Assembly (NCBI RefSeq): GCF_003952365.1
Contig: NZ_CP034443.1
Span: 2,349,001 to 2,413,000, forward strand
Source of the DNA: Mesorhizobium sp. M9A.F.Ca.ET.002.03.1.2
Lineage (GTDB): Bacteria > Pseudomonadota > Alphaproteobacteria > Rhizobiales > Rhizobiaceae
Reading direction: 5' to 3'
DNA length: 64,000 nucleotides
The notes beneath the pieces were generated by a model, which saw only the letters and a program-made list of their open reading frames with translations, was not told where the DNA came from and ran no database searches. Each line of letters begins with the position of its first letter. The first letter of the stretch is position 1. A program made the translations under genes and the position numbers. This document shows, piece by piece, positions 56,441 to 64,000 of the stretch.

Positions 56441-58588
56441 TCATGAACGCGACGCCGGCAGCACTCCCATCTCCTTGAGCAACCAGGCAGCGCCGTCAAT
56501 CTTGTCCATGGTCCAAAGCATGAAGCGACTGTCGACATGGATGCTTCGACTGCGGTCTGCGGCATATGCCCAATCGGAGATCACTCCATCGAGCGTGCCA
56601 TCAAAGGCGAGACCGACGAACTCGCCGCGCCCATTCAGCGTGGCCGAGCCGCTATTGCCATTGGTAATGTCGACCGTGGACATGAAGTCGACCGGCAAAG
56701 TGCCCAGCTCCGGCGCGACATAGGGGCCATAATTCTTGGCCCGGATCGCAGCGACGGCGGCGGCGGGCGCATCAAACTCGCCCTTGCCAGTGTGCTTGGC
56801 CAGAAGTCCCTCAGCCGTGGTGAATGGCGTCCAGATCTGCCCGTCGCGTGTTCGCCCCGACACCTTGCCCCAGGTGATGCGCAGCGATCCATTCGCGTCG
56901 GGATACACCGGCCGGCCAATCGCCTGCCAGTAGGCGCGCAGGCCCTGCATATAAGTCGCGCGCGCCGCCTGCGCTCGGCCAGCGCGGTCCTTCGCCGCGC
57001 GCTCCGCAGCTATGTCGCCGGGATAGAGCGCGACCGCCAGCTTGATGAAAGGATCGTCCGACGCCTCGAAGGCAGCAGCCCGCTTGTCGAGCCAGCCGAG
57101 CCGCGTGGCCGTGTCGGCGAGTTTGGTTTCTGCATAAAGTCGGTCAAGGCCGATTTGGTCCAGAGCCGTTTCGAACGCAGTATCGCGGTCCTTTGCGTCT
57201 AGCCGGCGATATTCATCGAGCGCGGCCTCAAATAGCTTGCGATCGATGTCGGGCAGGTAACCGCGTTCGATCTGCGTCAGTTGATCCACGGTCTGGTTAC
57301 GGTCACGATCCTGAAAGCCGCGTTCGCGGTCTTCATCGAGCTTCTCGTGCTCCTTGGCCCAGCGATACAGAGTGCGCGCGGATGAGAGCATTTGCGCGCG
57401 GTTCAGCAGCGCCTGGCGCAGCCCCTCGAGCGAGGCCTGGCTATTCTCGTCCACCATGGCGCCCAGTTCGCCGATCGCTGCGCCATAGCGCGCCTGCCGC
57501 GCGGGATCGTCGGCGACCCAGTCGAGATAAGCTTTCTCCTCGATCGCCTTGCGCACGTCGAGCCCGATCGCATTGGCCCCGGCGAGATCGCCCGCCAACT
57601 TCTTCTTGTAGTTTTCCACGCCTTGCAGGATGGAGGCGTAGCGGATCTGCGCTTCTCGATTGCCTGCCGTGGTTTGGTTTATCTGGGCCGCATAATCCGA
57701 CAGCAAATGCTGCAACAGCGGTTCGTACCGCGCGAAATTGAACCGTACTTCATCCGCCGTGCGGAACCGATTGGTTTCTCCGGGAAAGCCGACGACCATG
57801 ACGAAATCGCCGTCTTGCACGCCTTTAGAGGCAATGCGCAGCCAGCTCTTCGGCCGGTAGGGCACGTTGTCGCGCGCATAAGGCCGGGAGGAACCATCAG
57901 GAGCGACATAAGCGCGGTAAAAACCGAAGTCGCCTGTGTGGCGCGGCCACGTCCAATTGTCCGTTTCGCCGCCGAAGTTACCGATGCCGAGCGCGGGCGC
58001 ATAGACTAGGCGCACGTCCTGAATTTCGAGCTTCTGCTGGAGATAGTAGGAGGCGCCGCCATAATAGGACTCCACGTCGCAGCGGCGATTGGGCTGTTCT
58101 TCACATGCGGCGATCAGCGCCTTCCGGTTCCTGTCGAGCCGCTCATAGCGGGCAAAGCCGTTCAGCTTGTCCGATACGCCCTTGAGCATGTCGGCGGTCA
58201 CATCACGGATATCCTCGATCACATAGATGCGGCTGCCGGGCACCGCGGGTAATTCTTCACCAAGGCTTTTCGCTAGAAATCCCTTGGTGAGATAGTCTTG
58301 ACTCTCCTTGCTGTTGTACTGGATCGATTCCAGCACGCAGTGACGGTTGGTCGCAACCAGTCCTTGCGGACTGACGAAGGAAGCTGAACATCCGCCCAGT
58401 GATACGATCGCGTTGAGCGGGGCAGTGTCTAGACGGCTGAGCTGCGCGGGATCAAGCTGGAGTCCATTCGCGCGCATGGCCGCGCCAAGTTCCGTAATCT
58501 GGGCCGGCATCCACATGCCTTCGTTCGCCGACGTCCAGAGCAAGTTCATAGCGGTGGCTTGGGCCAAACGACTAAAATTCGAGTTCAT
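56441..58588 (-). CDS. S46-family dipeptidyl peptidase
   Basis: This 715-residue protein has length and motifs of DPP7/DPP11-type serine peptidases: His in ATNRHCVLESIQY (about residue 82), Asp in GGETDNWTWPRHTGDFGF (about 207), Ser in NGNSGSATLNGRGEFVGL (about 643). They remove dipeptides from peptide N-termini in the periplasm. The N-terminus MNSNFSRLAQATAMNLLWTS is not a clear signal peptide, although SANEGMWMP is the usual mature start, so the leader may be altered. The family is common in Bacteroidota, Xanthomonadales and sphingomonads, so transfer is likely. Confidence 0.85.
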   Translation of the reverse strand: MNSNFSRLAQATAMNLLWTSANEGMWMPAQITELGAAMRANGLQLDPAQLSRLDTAPLNAIVSLGGCSASFVSPQGLVATNRHCVLESIQYNSKESQDYLTKGFLAKSLGEELPAVPGSRIYVIEDIRDVTADMLKGVSDKLNGFARYERLDRNRKALIAACEEQPNRRCDVESYYGGASYYLQQKLEIQDVRLVYAPALGIGNFGGETDNWTWPRHTGDFGFYRAYVAPDGSSRPYARDNVPYRPKSWLRIASKGVQDGDFVMVVGFPGETNRFRTADEVRFNFARYEPLLQHLLSDYAAQINQTTAGNREAQIRYASILQGVENYKKKLAGDLAGANAIGLDVRKAIEEKAYLDWVADDPARQARYGAAIGELGAMVDENSQASLEGLRQALLNRAQMLSSARTLYRWAKEHEKLDEDRERGFQDRDRNQTVDQLTQIERGYLPDIDRKLFEAALDEYRRLDAKDRDTAFETALDQIGLDRLYAETKLADTATRLGWLDKRAAAFEASDDPFIKLAVALYPGDIAAERAAKDRAGRAQAARATYMQGLRAYWQAIGRPVYPDANGSLRITWGKVSGRTRDGQIWTPFTTAEGLLAKHTGKGEFDAPAAAVAAIRAKNYGPYVAPELGTLPVDFMSTVDITNGNSGSATLNGRGEFVGLAFDGTLDGVISDWAYAADRSRSIHVDSRFMLWTMDKIDGAAWLLKEMGVLPASRS

Positions 58589-59190
58589 GCTGATCTCGTT
58601 CCCATTCTGTGTATTGTTCTCCGCTGATCTGGATCGATGAGCTATCGGGCTGACCGGCGTCCGCAAGCGCCTGCGCGGCAGCCACTGGGTGAAGAGTGAG
58701 TGGACGGTCAACACAAAAATCTGGGTGACGCTCCCCTCACATTGTATCGGCAACGTTTGCGGATCATCCGTTGCACTAATCGTGCCAAAGGATGCCTGAG
58801 ACGCCCTTCGGGTCCCGCGGAGAAGTCATTCGAGACGCCTCTAACAATATCTCCCGCATTGCGGGCCGGCCATTGGAGCGCCTCGTCAATAAAGCTTTCA
58901 ATCACCTACGTGGTAAGGGCCTTGCGTGTCCGACCTCCGACATTTGGGTCCGACCTCCGACATTTGGTTGTAGACCCGACACTCTCGTCCTCGCTCGCGA
59001 CGAAGCCCACTGCCGAACAGCCGTCGTTAATTGTGAGAATGCGTGCTATCGTTTCTGTTACGTGCGGTGTTGCGCGAGGACGAGGGTGCGAGGAGTGCCC
59101 GGACTTCCCCTTGCCGCAAATCCGCTCGGCGCTTGGCGACATAACCCGGCGGACTATGTGCGCGAGTGCCGGCGTGAGGCGCGAAAGTAA
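58589..59190. other. Region without a supported gene
   Basis: About 600 bp between the S46 peptidase and the amidohydrolase relic. A 20-bp direct repeat lies inside; otherwise no gene or RNA is recognised. Confidence 0.4.
58928..58967 (+). repeat. 20-bp tandem direct repeat
   Basis: The unit GTCCGACCTCCGACATTTGG occurs twice back to back (58928-58947 and 58948-58967). No coding frame crosses it. Confidence 0.85.
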
Positions 59191-59706
59191 ATCTGGGATG
59201 AAACGTCGACCATCCGAATCGAGCATGGAAACCTCATCAAAGCGACAACCGCCAACCGGGTTCGCGAGGCAGGCGCGTTCGTCGTCCCGACGAACATCAC
59301 CTTTGCTGTCGTCGCTCGGGACGGAGCCAGATACGGCATGTCCGCCGAATCCCTTGAAAAGGTGAGCTTCGTTCTCGATGCCGGCTTGTCGGCGCTCGAA
59401 ACGCTTCAAAGCGCTGGCGTGACCATGGGCTACGGCTCCGATCTGCTTGGCCAGATGCATAGGCACCAATCAGAGGAATTTCTTCTGCGCGGCCGCGTTC
59501 TCAAGCCTCGGGACGTGATCCGATCCGCGACGGTGGATGCTGCCCGCGTGCTCAACATGGAAGGCCTCATTGGCACCATCGCGCCTGGCGCTCACGCAGA
59601 TCTCATCGCCGTCTACGGCAATCCGTTGAAGGACCTCGCGATTTTGTCCGATCCCGCCCGGCTTCGAAAGATCATCAAGGGCGGGCGAGTGGTGAAGAAT
59701 GAATAA
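59191..59706 (+). pseudogene. C-terminal fragment of an amidohydrolase
   Basis: The frame opens after a TAA at 59188-59190 with TIRIEHGNLIKATTANRVRE then GAFVVPTNITFAVV. It continues through VTMGYGSDLLGQMHRHQSEE and VLNMEGLIGTIAPGAHADLI to VVKNE. These are the second half of an imidazolonepropionase/prolidase-like amidohydrolase (IEHG metal His; GSD metal Asp). The N-terminal barrel is missing, so it is dead. Confidence 0.75.
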
Positions 59707-60231
59707 CCAGACGCAGGTAATCCGTTGCCATTCAGGGGAATTACGCAACACAGGCAGGAGCACAACAGAACGTATTGAGCAGCTACCGATGGTTGCGAAG
59801 GCATGACGCTGCGATTGCCGCCTTCGTGCTGCCGGTGCTCAAAACTCTCAATCGTCCCTGACCAGCCTTGAAATCTCGGCGCTAATGTCGGCTCCTTCGT
59901 AGGGCAATGCCTGAGGACGTTTCTCGCACGCCTAGCCGTCATGATACACGCGCTCATTTGATTGCGTGGCATCGGTGGAGAGCGCTGTCACAAACGGCTG
60001 GACGACATTCCTCATATCGCGCCGGCGGAGCCTGTTTTCGCCAAAGTCGAACTCGCGGGTGACGCCTACGGCCCCTGCCAAGTTAATCCCATTTGAGATC
60101 GAATGCGGTGGGCGTGCCGCTCCTAGCAGCGCCGTTTTTCCCATTGACGTGAAAACATCAGAACAAAGTACTCATAGAACATCGTTTGGTTTCGGTGGTG
60201 GCCTATGGCGCATGTGTGGGAGATAGATCAC
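59707..60231. other. Region without a supported gene
   Basis: About 525 bp between the amidohydrolase relic and the organosulfur genes. No gene or RNA is recognised. The promoter of the following operon must lie here. Confidence 0.35.
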
Positions 60232-60801
60232 TTGGCACGATTATCGGTTCTTGGAATATCCGGCGGTGTAAGCAACCCGTCCCGCACCACGGCGGTCGTC
60301 AATGCGCTGGTCAAGGCGGTCGCGTTGCGCCTGCCTGCCGACACCGGTCTGATTGAGATCACGGAGGCAGCACCGTCGCTTTTCGCCGGACTATCCCGCG
60401 GCGCACTTGGCGCATCTGGAGAAGCGATTATCCAGCGTGTCGAGAAGGCCGATTTGCTCGTGGTCGGAACGCCTGTCTATAGGGCTTCCTACACTGGCGC
60501 TCTCAAGCACCTGTTCGACCTGGTCGACTATCGCGCGTTGACGGGCAAGACCGTGCTTCTCGCGGCGACCGGCGGGAGCCCATACCATGGCCTGGTGCTC
60601 GAACATCAGCTCCGGCCATTGTTCGGCTTTTTTGGCGCTGTCACCGTCCCTACGGGTGTCTACGGCACGCCCGACGATTTCGTCGATGGCGAAATCGTCG
60701 GCGCAGCCATCATCGAGCGTATTGCAAGGGCCGCTACCGACGCGGTCTCCTTGCTCAACTCAAGTCACGCAAATGCCGCCGTCGCCACCCGCGTCGGCTG
60801 A
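60232..60801 (+). CDS. msuE: NADPH-dependent FMN reductase (MsuE-like)
   Basis: This 189-residue flavodoxin-fold protein has the FMN-binding LGISGGVSNPSRTTAVVNAL and VVGTPVYRASYTGALKHLFD blocks of the SsuE/MsuE family. It would supply FMNH2 to the monooxygenase encoded 25 bases downstream. TTG 60232 has GGGAG nine bases upstream; ATG 60205 would add nine residues. MsuE rather than SsuE is chosen from the SfnG context. Confidence 0.75.
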   Translation: MARLSVLGISGGVSNPSRTTAVVNALVKAVALRLPADTGLIEITEAAPSLFAGLSRGALGASGEAIIQRVEKADLLVVGTPVYRASYTGALKHLFDLVDYRALTGKTVLLAATGGSPYHGLVLEHQLRPLFGFFGAVTVPTGVYGTPDDFVDGEIVGAAIIERIARAATDAVSLLNSSHANAAVATRVG

Positions 60802-60826
60802 GCCAATCAACAGGGGAAACGACGAC

Positions 60827-61927
60827 ATGAGTTCGCATTCCGACGCCATCAAATTCGCCTACTGGGTCCCGAACGTCTCCGGCGGCCTGGTCATCTCCAA
60901 CATCGAGCAGCGGACGGGTTGGGATATCGACTACAACCGCAAGCTCGCCCAGATTGCCGAGGCCAACGGGTTCGACTATGCGCTGAGCCAGATCCGTTTC
61001 ACAGCCGGCTATGGGGCCGACAACCAGCACGAATCAGTCTCGTTCAGCCATGCCTTGCTTGCCGCGACCACAACGCTGAAGGTCATCGCAGCGATCCTGC
61101 CCGGTCCGTGGAACCCTGCGCTGGCGGCCAAGCAGATCGCTACCATCAACCACCTGACCAATGGCCGCGTCTCCGTCAATGTCGTCAGCGGCTGGTTCCG
61201 AGGCGAGTTCGCCGCGATTGGCGAACTCTGGCTCGATCATGACGAGCGCTATCGCCGGTCGGAGGAATTTATCCGAGCGTTGCGCGGCATCTGGACGGAA
61301 GACAGCTTCACGCTGAAGGGCGATTTCTACCGCTTCACCAACTATTCCATGAAGCCGAAGCCGATCGAGCCCTTGCCCGAGATATTCCAGGGCGGCTCGT
61401 CGCGAGCCGCTCGCGACATGGCGTCTCGTGTCTCCGATTGGTATTTCACCAACGGCAATACCCCGGAGGAGATCCGGAAGCAGGTCGACGACATCCGCAC
61501 CAAGGCGAAAGCCAACGGCCACAAGGTTAGGATCGGCGTCAACGCTTTCGCCATCGCCCGCGAGAGCGAGCAGGAAGCGCGCGCCGTGCTCGACGAGATC
61601 ATCGCCAAGGCGAATCCGGAGGCGGTGCAGGGCTTTGCCGATCAGGTCAAGAATGCCGGCAAGGCCTCGCCGGAAGGCGAAGGCAATTGGGCGAAGTCGT
61701 CCCTTGAGGATCTCGTTCAGTACAATGACGGCTTCTGCAGCAATCTCATCGGCACGCCGGAACAGATCGCCGAACGCATCCTGAAACTGAAGGACGCCGG
61801 TGCCGACCTGATCCTGCTCGGCTTCCTGCATTTCCAGGAAGAGGTCGAGTTCTTCGGCAAGCGCGTCATTACTCTGGTGCGCGAACTGGAAGCAGCTCGC
61901 GACAGGGAGCTTGTCGCCGCGGAATAG
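60827..61927 (+). CDS. sfnG: FMNH2-dependent dimethylsulfone monooxygenase SfnG
   Basis: This 366-residue luciferase-like TIM-barrel monooxygenase starts MSSHSDAIKFAYWVPNVSGG. Typical SfnG blocks include GWDIDYNRKLAQIAEANGFD, ILPGPWNPALAAKQIATINH and SGWFRGEFAAIG. It cleaves dimethylsulfone to methanesulfinate using FMNH2 from the upstream reductase, so the pair scavenges sulfur from organosulfur compounds. AGGGGAAA precedes the ATG. Confidence 0.88.
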   Translation: MSSHSDAIKFAYWVPNVSGGLVISNIEQRTGWDIDYNRKLAQIAEANGFDYALSQIRFTAGYGADNQHESVSFSHALLAATTTLKVIAAILPGPWNPALAAKQIATINHLTNGRVSVNVVSGWFRGEFAAIGELWLDHDERYRRSEEFIRALRGIWTEDSFTLKGDFYRFTNYSMKPKPIEPLPEIFQGGSSRAARDMASRVSDWYFTNGNTPEEIRKQVDDIRTKAKANGHKVRIGVNAFAIARESEQEARAVLDEIIAKANPEAVQGFADQVKNAGKASPEGEGNWAKSSLEDLVQYNDGFCSNLIGTPEQIAERILKLKDAGADLILLGFLHFQEEVEFFGKRVITLVRELEAARDRELVAAE

Positions 61928-61983
61928 GACGGGCGCGGCCCACGGGGCCGCAGCCCACACGCCTTCAAAAGCAGGGACGTTTC

Positions 61984-62886
61984 ATGATTGGTGCTTCGCT
62001 GGGAGCCGCCGCATACGAGCGCGCGCCCGAAATTTCCGCCCTTCTTGCTGGTGCTGGTCGCGTTGACGAGACGCGCGCGGTGCGCCTGTCGGCAAAGGCT
62101 GATGCGATCCTGACCTTGAGCGGGATCGGCATTTCCTTTGGCGGGGTCAAGGCGCTGAGCGATGTTGATCTCGAAGTCGAAGTCGGCGAGATCCGCGCGG
62201 TGATCGGCCCCAACGGCGCCGGCAAGTCCTCACTGATCAACATCATCAGCGGCCTCTATCACGCCGACCGCGGCAGGATTGCGATCGGCGGACAGTCCTT
62301 CTCCCGGGTGCCGGCGAGCCGTCTAGCACGGCTCGGCGTTGCGCGAACCTTCCAGAACCTGGCGCTATTCGGCGGTCTGTCCGTGCGCAACAACATCGCG
62401 TGCGGCCGCGTCCACACCAGGCGCGCCAGTTTCGTCGAACATATTGCAGGTCTGCCACGCGCCCGGAGCGAAGATGCGGGAATCGCCGAAAAGACCGATC
62501 AGATAGTCGCCTTCCTGCATCTCGAAAGCGTCGCCGACCGCCTCGTCGCCACCTTGCCTTACGGCCTGCAGAAGCGGGTCGAGCTGGCGCGCGCGCTGGT
62601 CGCCGAGCCGAAGCTGCTGCTGCTCGACGAGCCGATGGCCGGCATGACGGCGACCGAGAAGGCCGAGATGGCCGGCTTCGTGCGAGCCGCGCGCGACCGG
62701 CACGGCGTCACCATCATCCTGATCGAGCACGACATCGGCGTCGTCATGGGCCTCTCCGACCGCGTCGCCGTGCTCGACTACGGCCGCAAGATCGCCGACG
62801 GCACGCCGGCCGAGGTGCGCGCCGATCCTGCGGTGATCCGGGCCTATCTCGGCACCGCCGAGGGCGAGAATGGCGAGGACATCTGA
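61984..62886 (+). CDS. livG: Branched-chain-type ABC transporter ATP-binding protein (LivG-like)
   Basis: This 300-residue ATPase has Walker A GPNGAGKSS near residue 80, Walker B LLLLDEP and the LivG-type ATP-binding pattern. An N-terminal extension of about 42 residues precedes the domain. It overlaps the permease gene by one base (TGATG). The cluster follows sfnG, so the importer may carry an organosulfur or amino-acid-like substrate; that is inference. Confidence 0.85.
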   Translation: MIGASLGAAAYERAPEISALLAGAGRVDETRAVRLSAKADAILTLSGIGISFGGVKALSDVDLEVEVGEIRAVIGPNGAGKSSLINIISGLYHADRGRIAIGGQSFSRVPASRLARLGVARTFQNLALFGGLSVRNNIACGRVHTRRASFVEHIAGLPRARSEDAGIAEKTDQIVAFLHLESVADRLVATLPYGLQKRVELARALVAEPKLLLLDEPMAGMTATEKAEMAGFVRAARDRHGVTIILIEHDIGVVMGLSDRVAVLDYGRKIADGTPAEVRADPAVIRAYLGTAEGENGEDI

Positions 62887-63780
62887 TGAGCTACTATGAT
62901 TTCCTCTTCGTCATCGAGGTGCTGGTCGGAGGCCTGCTCTCGGGCGTCATGTACTCGCTCGTCGCCATCGGATTCGTGCTGATACAAGACCTCGGGCGTG
63001 CTGAACTTCGCGCAAGGCTCGATGGTGCTGTTTGCAGCACTCACTTTCGTCAGCCTGGTCGAACGCCGCGTCCCTTTCGCGCTTTCGCTGCTCATCACCT
63101 TCGCGGTCATGGTCGCGCTCGGCTTCACCATCGAGCGGACCGTGCTCAGGCCGCTGGTCAACCGCTCGCCGATGACGCTGTTCATGGCGACGCTGGGGCT
63201 CTCCTACATCATCGAAGGTGCCGCCCAGCTTATCTGGGGCACGCAGGTGCACGGGCTCGACCTCGGCATCGACGACACCCCATTCGAGGTCGGCGGCGTA
63301 CTGATCTCGTCCTTCGACCTGCTGGCGGCGGCGATCGCCGCTGCCATGGTCGCAGGCCTCAGCGCCTTCTTCTATTGGACGCGGATCGGCCTTGCGTTTC
63401 GCGCCGTCGCCGACGATCAGTTCGCGGCCCTCGCCGTCGGCCTGCGGCTGCCTCGCATCTGGGGCACCGTGTGGACGGCGGCCGGCTTCGTCGCGCTGGT
63501 CGCCGGGCTGTTGTGGGGCGCGCGTCTCGGCGTCCAGTTCTCGCTGTCGCTGATCGTGCTGAAGGCGCTGCCGGTGCTGGTGCTTGGCGGCTTCGATTCC
63601 ATCCTCGGCGCCATCGTTGGCGGCCTCATCATCGGCGCCAGCGAGAAGCTGGCCGAGGTCTATCTCGGCCCGTTCGTCGGCGGCGGCATCGAGGGCTGGT
63701 TCGCCTATGCGCTGGCGCTGGTGGTGCTTTTGGTGCGCCCCTCCGGCCTGTTTGGCCAGAAAACCGTCGAAAGGGTCTGA
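62886..63780 (+). pseudogene. livH: LivH-like permease with a 2-nt deletion
   Basis: ATG 62886 starts MSYYDFLFVIEVLVGGLLSG then ...LVAIGFVLI. The frame breaks at 62983/62984, where atacaagacc replaces the expected atctacaagacc (a CT is missing). The rest continues in another frame as KTSGVLNFAQGSMVLFAALT to VERV at 63780. The restored protein of about 298 residues is a normal LivH permease. As written the gene is inactive, unless the two bases are a sequencing loss. Confidence 0.85.
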
Positions 63781-63783
63781 ACC

Positions 63784-64000
63784 ATGGCCGTGCAAGCGCT
63801 CGACGCCGCAAGGCTTCCAGTCGACTGGGTGAAACTCGTTCAGAAGCTGGCATTGCCGACCGCCCTGTTCGTCGTCGCCTACGGCGTGGTCCCTGCCTAT
63901 GCTTCGGGCTATCTGGTCGAGGCGATCCTGCTGCCATTCCTGGCGCTCAGCCTGGCGGCGGTCGGCCTCAATCTGCTGACCGGCTATTGCGGCCAGCTCT
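63784..64000 (+). CDS. livM: LivM-like permease, 5' part (runs off the window)
   Basis: The first 72 codons begin MAVQALDAARLPVDWVKLVQ and reach LLTGYCGQL, the conserved first block of LivM permeases. It follows livH by three bases and would pair with it as the second membrane subunit. Confidence 0.85.
   Translation, partial: MAVQALDAARLPVDWVKLVQKLALPTALFVVAYGVVPAYASGYLVEAILLPFLALSLAAVGLNLLTGYCGQL

Noticed and set aside
60225..60250. Sigma-54 type -24/-12 element (TTGGCAC...) before the FMN reductase
   Set aside because: The -12 GC element is missing and the match lies over the start codon.

Overview
The window reads as a GC-rich alphaproteobacterial chromosome, most likely Mesorhizobium or a close rhizobial relative. 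The grounds are the order of the rhamnose genes (rhaR, rhaS-T-P-Q-U and divergent rhaD-I), the rhizobial Ulp1-type effector relic, the DUF1403/ScpB pair and the small palindromic intergenic repeats. I identified it by reading; no database search was run.

Layout. (1) 1-9.5 kb: L-rhamnose catabolism, with an ABC importer, DeoR-type repressor, aldolase/dehydrogenase and isomerase. (2) 9.5-21 kb: ordinary metabolism and transport: nitrilase-superfamily hydrolase, gamma-glutamyltransferase, a hydroxamate-siderophore importer (fhuD, fhuB) with an eroded receptor and esterase around it, a GNAT acetyltransferase and the Kup potassium transporter. (3) 21-26 kb: mobile-element graveyard: two IS21-type remnants, a broken tyrosine recombinase, DUF1403 and ScpB. 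(4) 26.7-55 kb: an accessory island that looks like a defence island. It holds a complete QatABCD system, an RHH-YfbU protein, an HETVH zincin-like protein, a HEPN protein, a tRNA-like gene with an enlarged anticodon loop, an MBL/E2/E1/JAB/membrane-protein/DUF3800 operon that a 3.9-kb inversion has cut at both ends, a PLD protein, a YiiX-like amidase with a membrane partner, a zincin-MBL-patatin gene set, a DUF2235 lipase and a remnant of a kinase-HhH protein. (5) 55-60 kb: relics of a Ulp1-type effector and an amidohydrolase around an intact S46 peptidase. (6) 60-64 kb: organosulfur use (FMN reductase, SfnG) followed by a branched-chain-type ABC importer that leaves the window.

The most notable observation is the inversion at 37097-41003. 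Flipping it back rejoins, in frame, a membrane protein now split between 40440-41003 (+) and 37096-36929 (-). It also restores the N-terminus of a metallo-beta-lactamase-fold protein now split between 41072-41004 (-) and 37097-38202 (+), apart from one missing base. The restored unit is a co-directional operon on the minus strand: MBL, then E2-E1-JAB (ubiquitin-like conjugation and deconjugation), then the membrane protein, then DUF3800.

Many accessory genes, and also livH, carry one- or two-base frameshifts. Whether these are decay or sequence error cannot be settled from the sequence alone.
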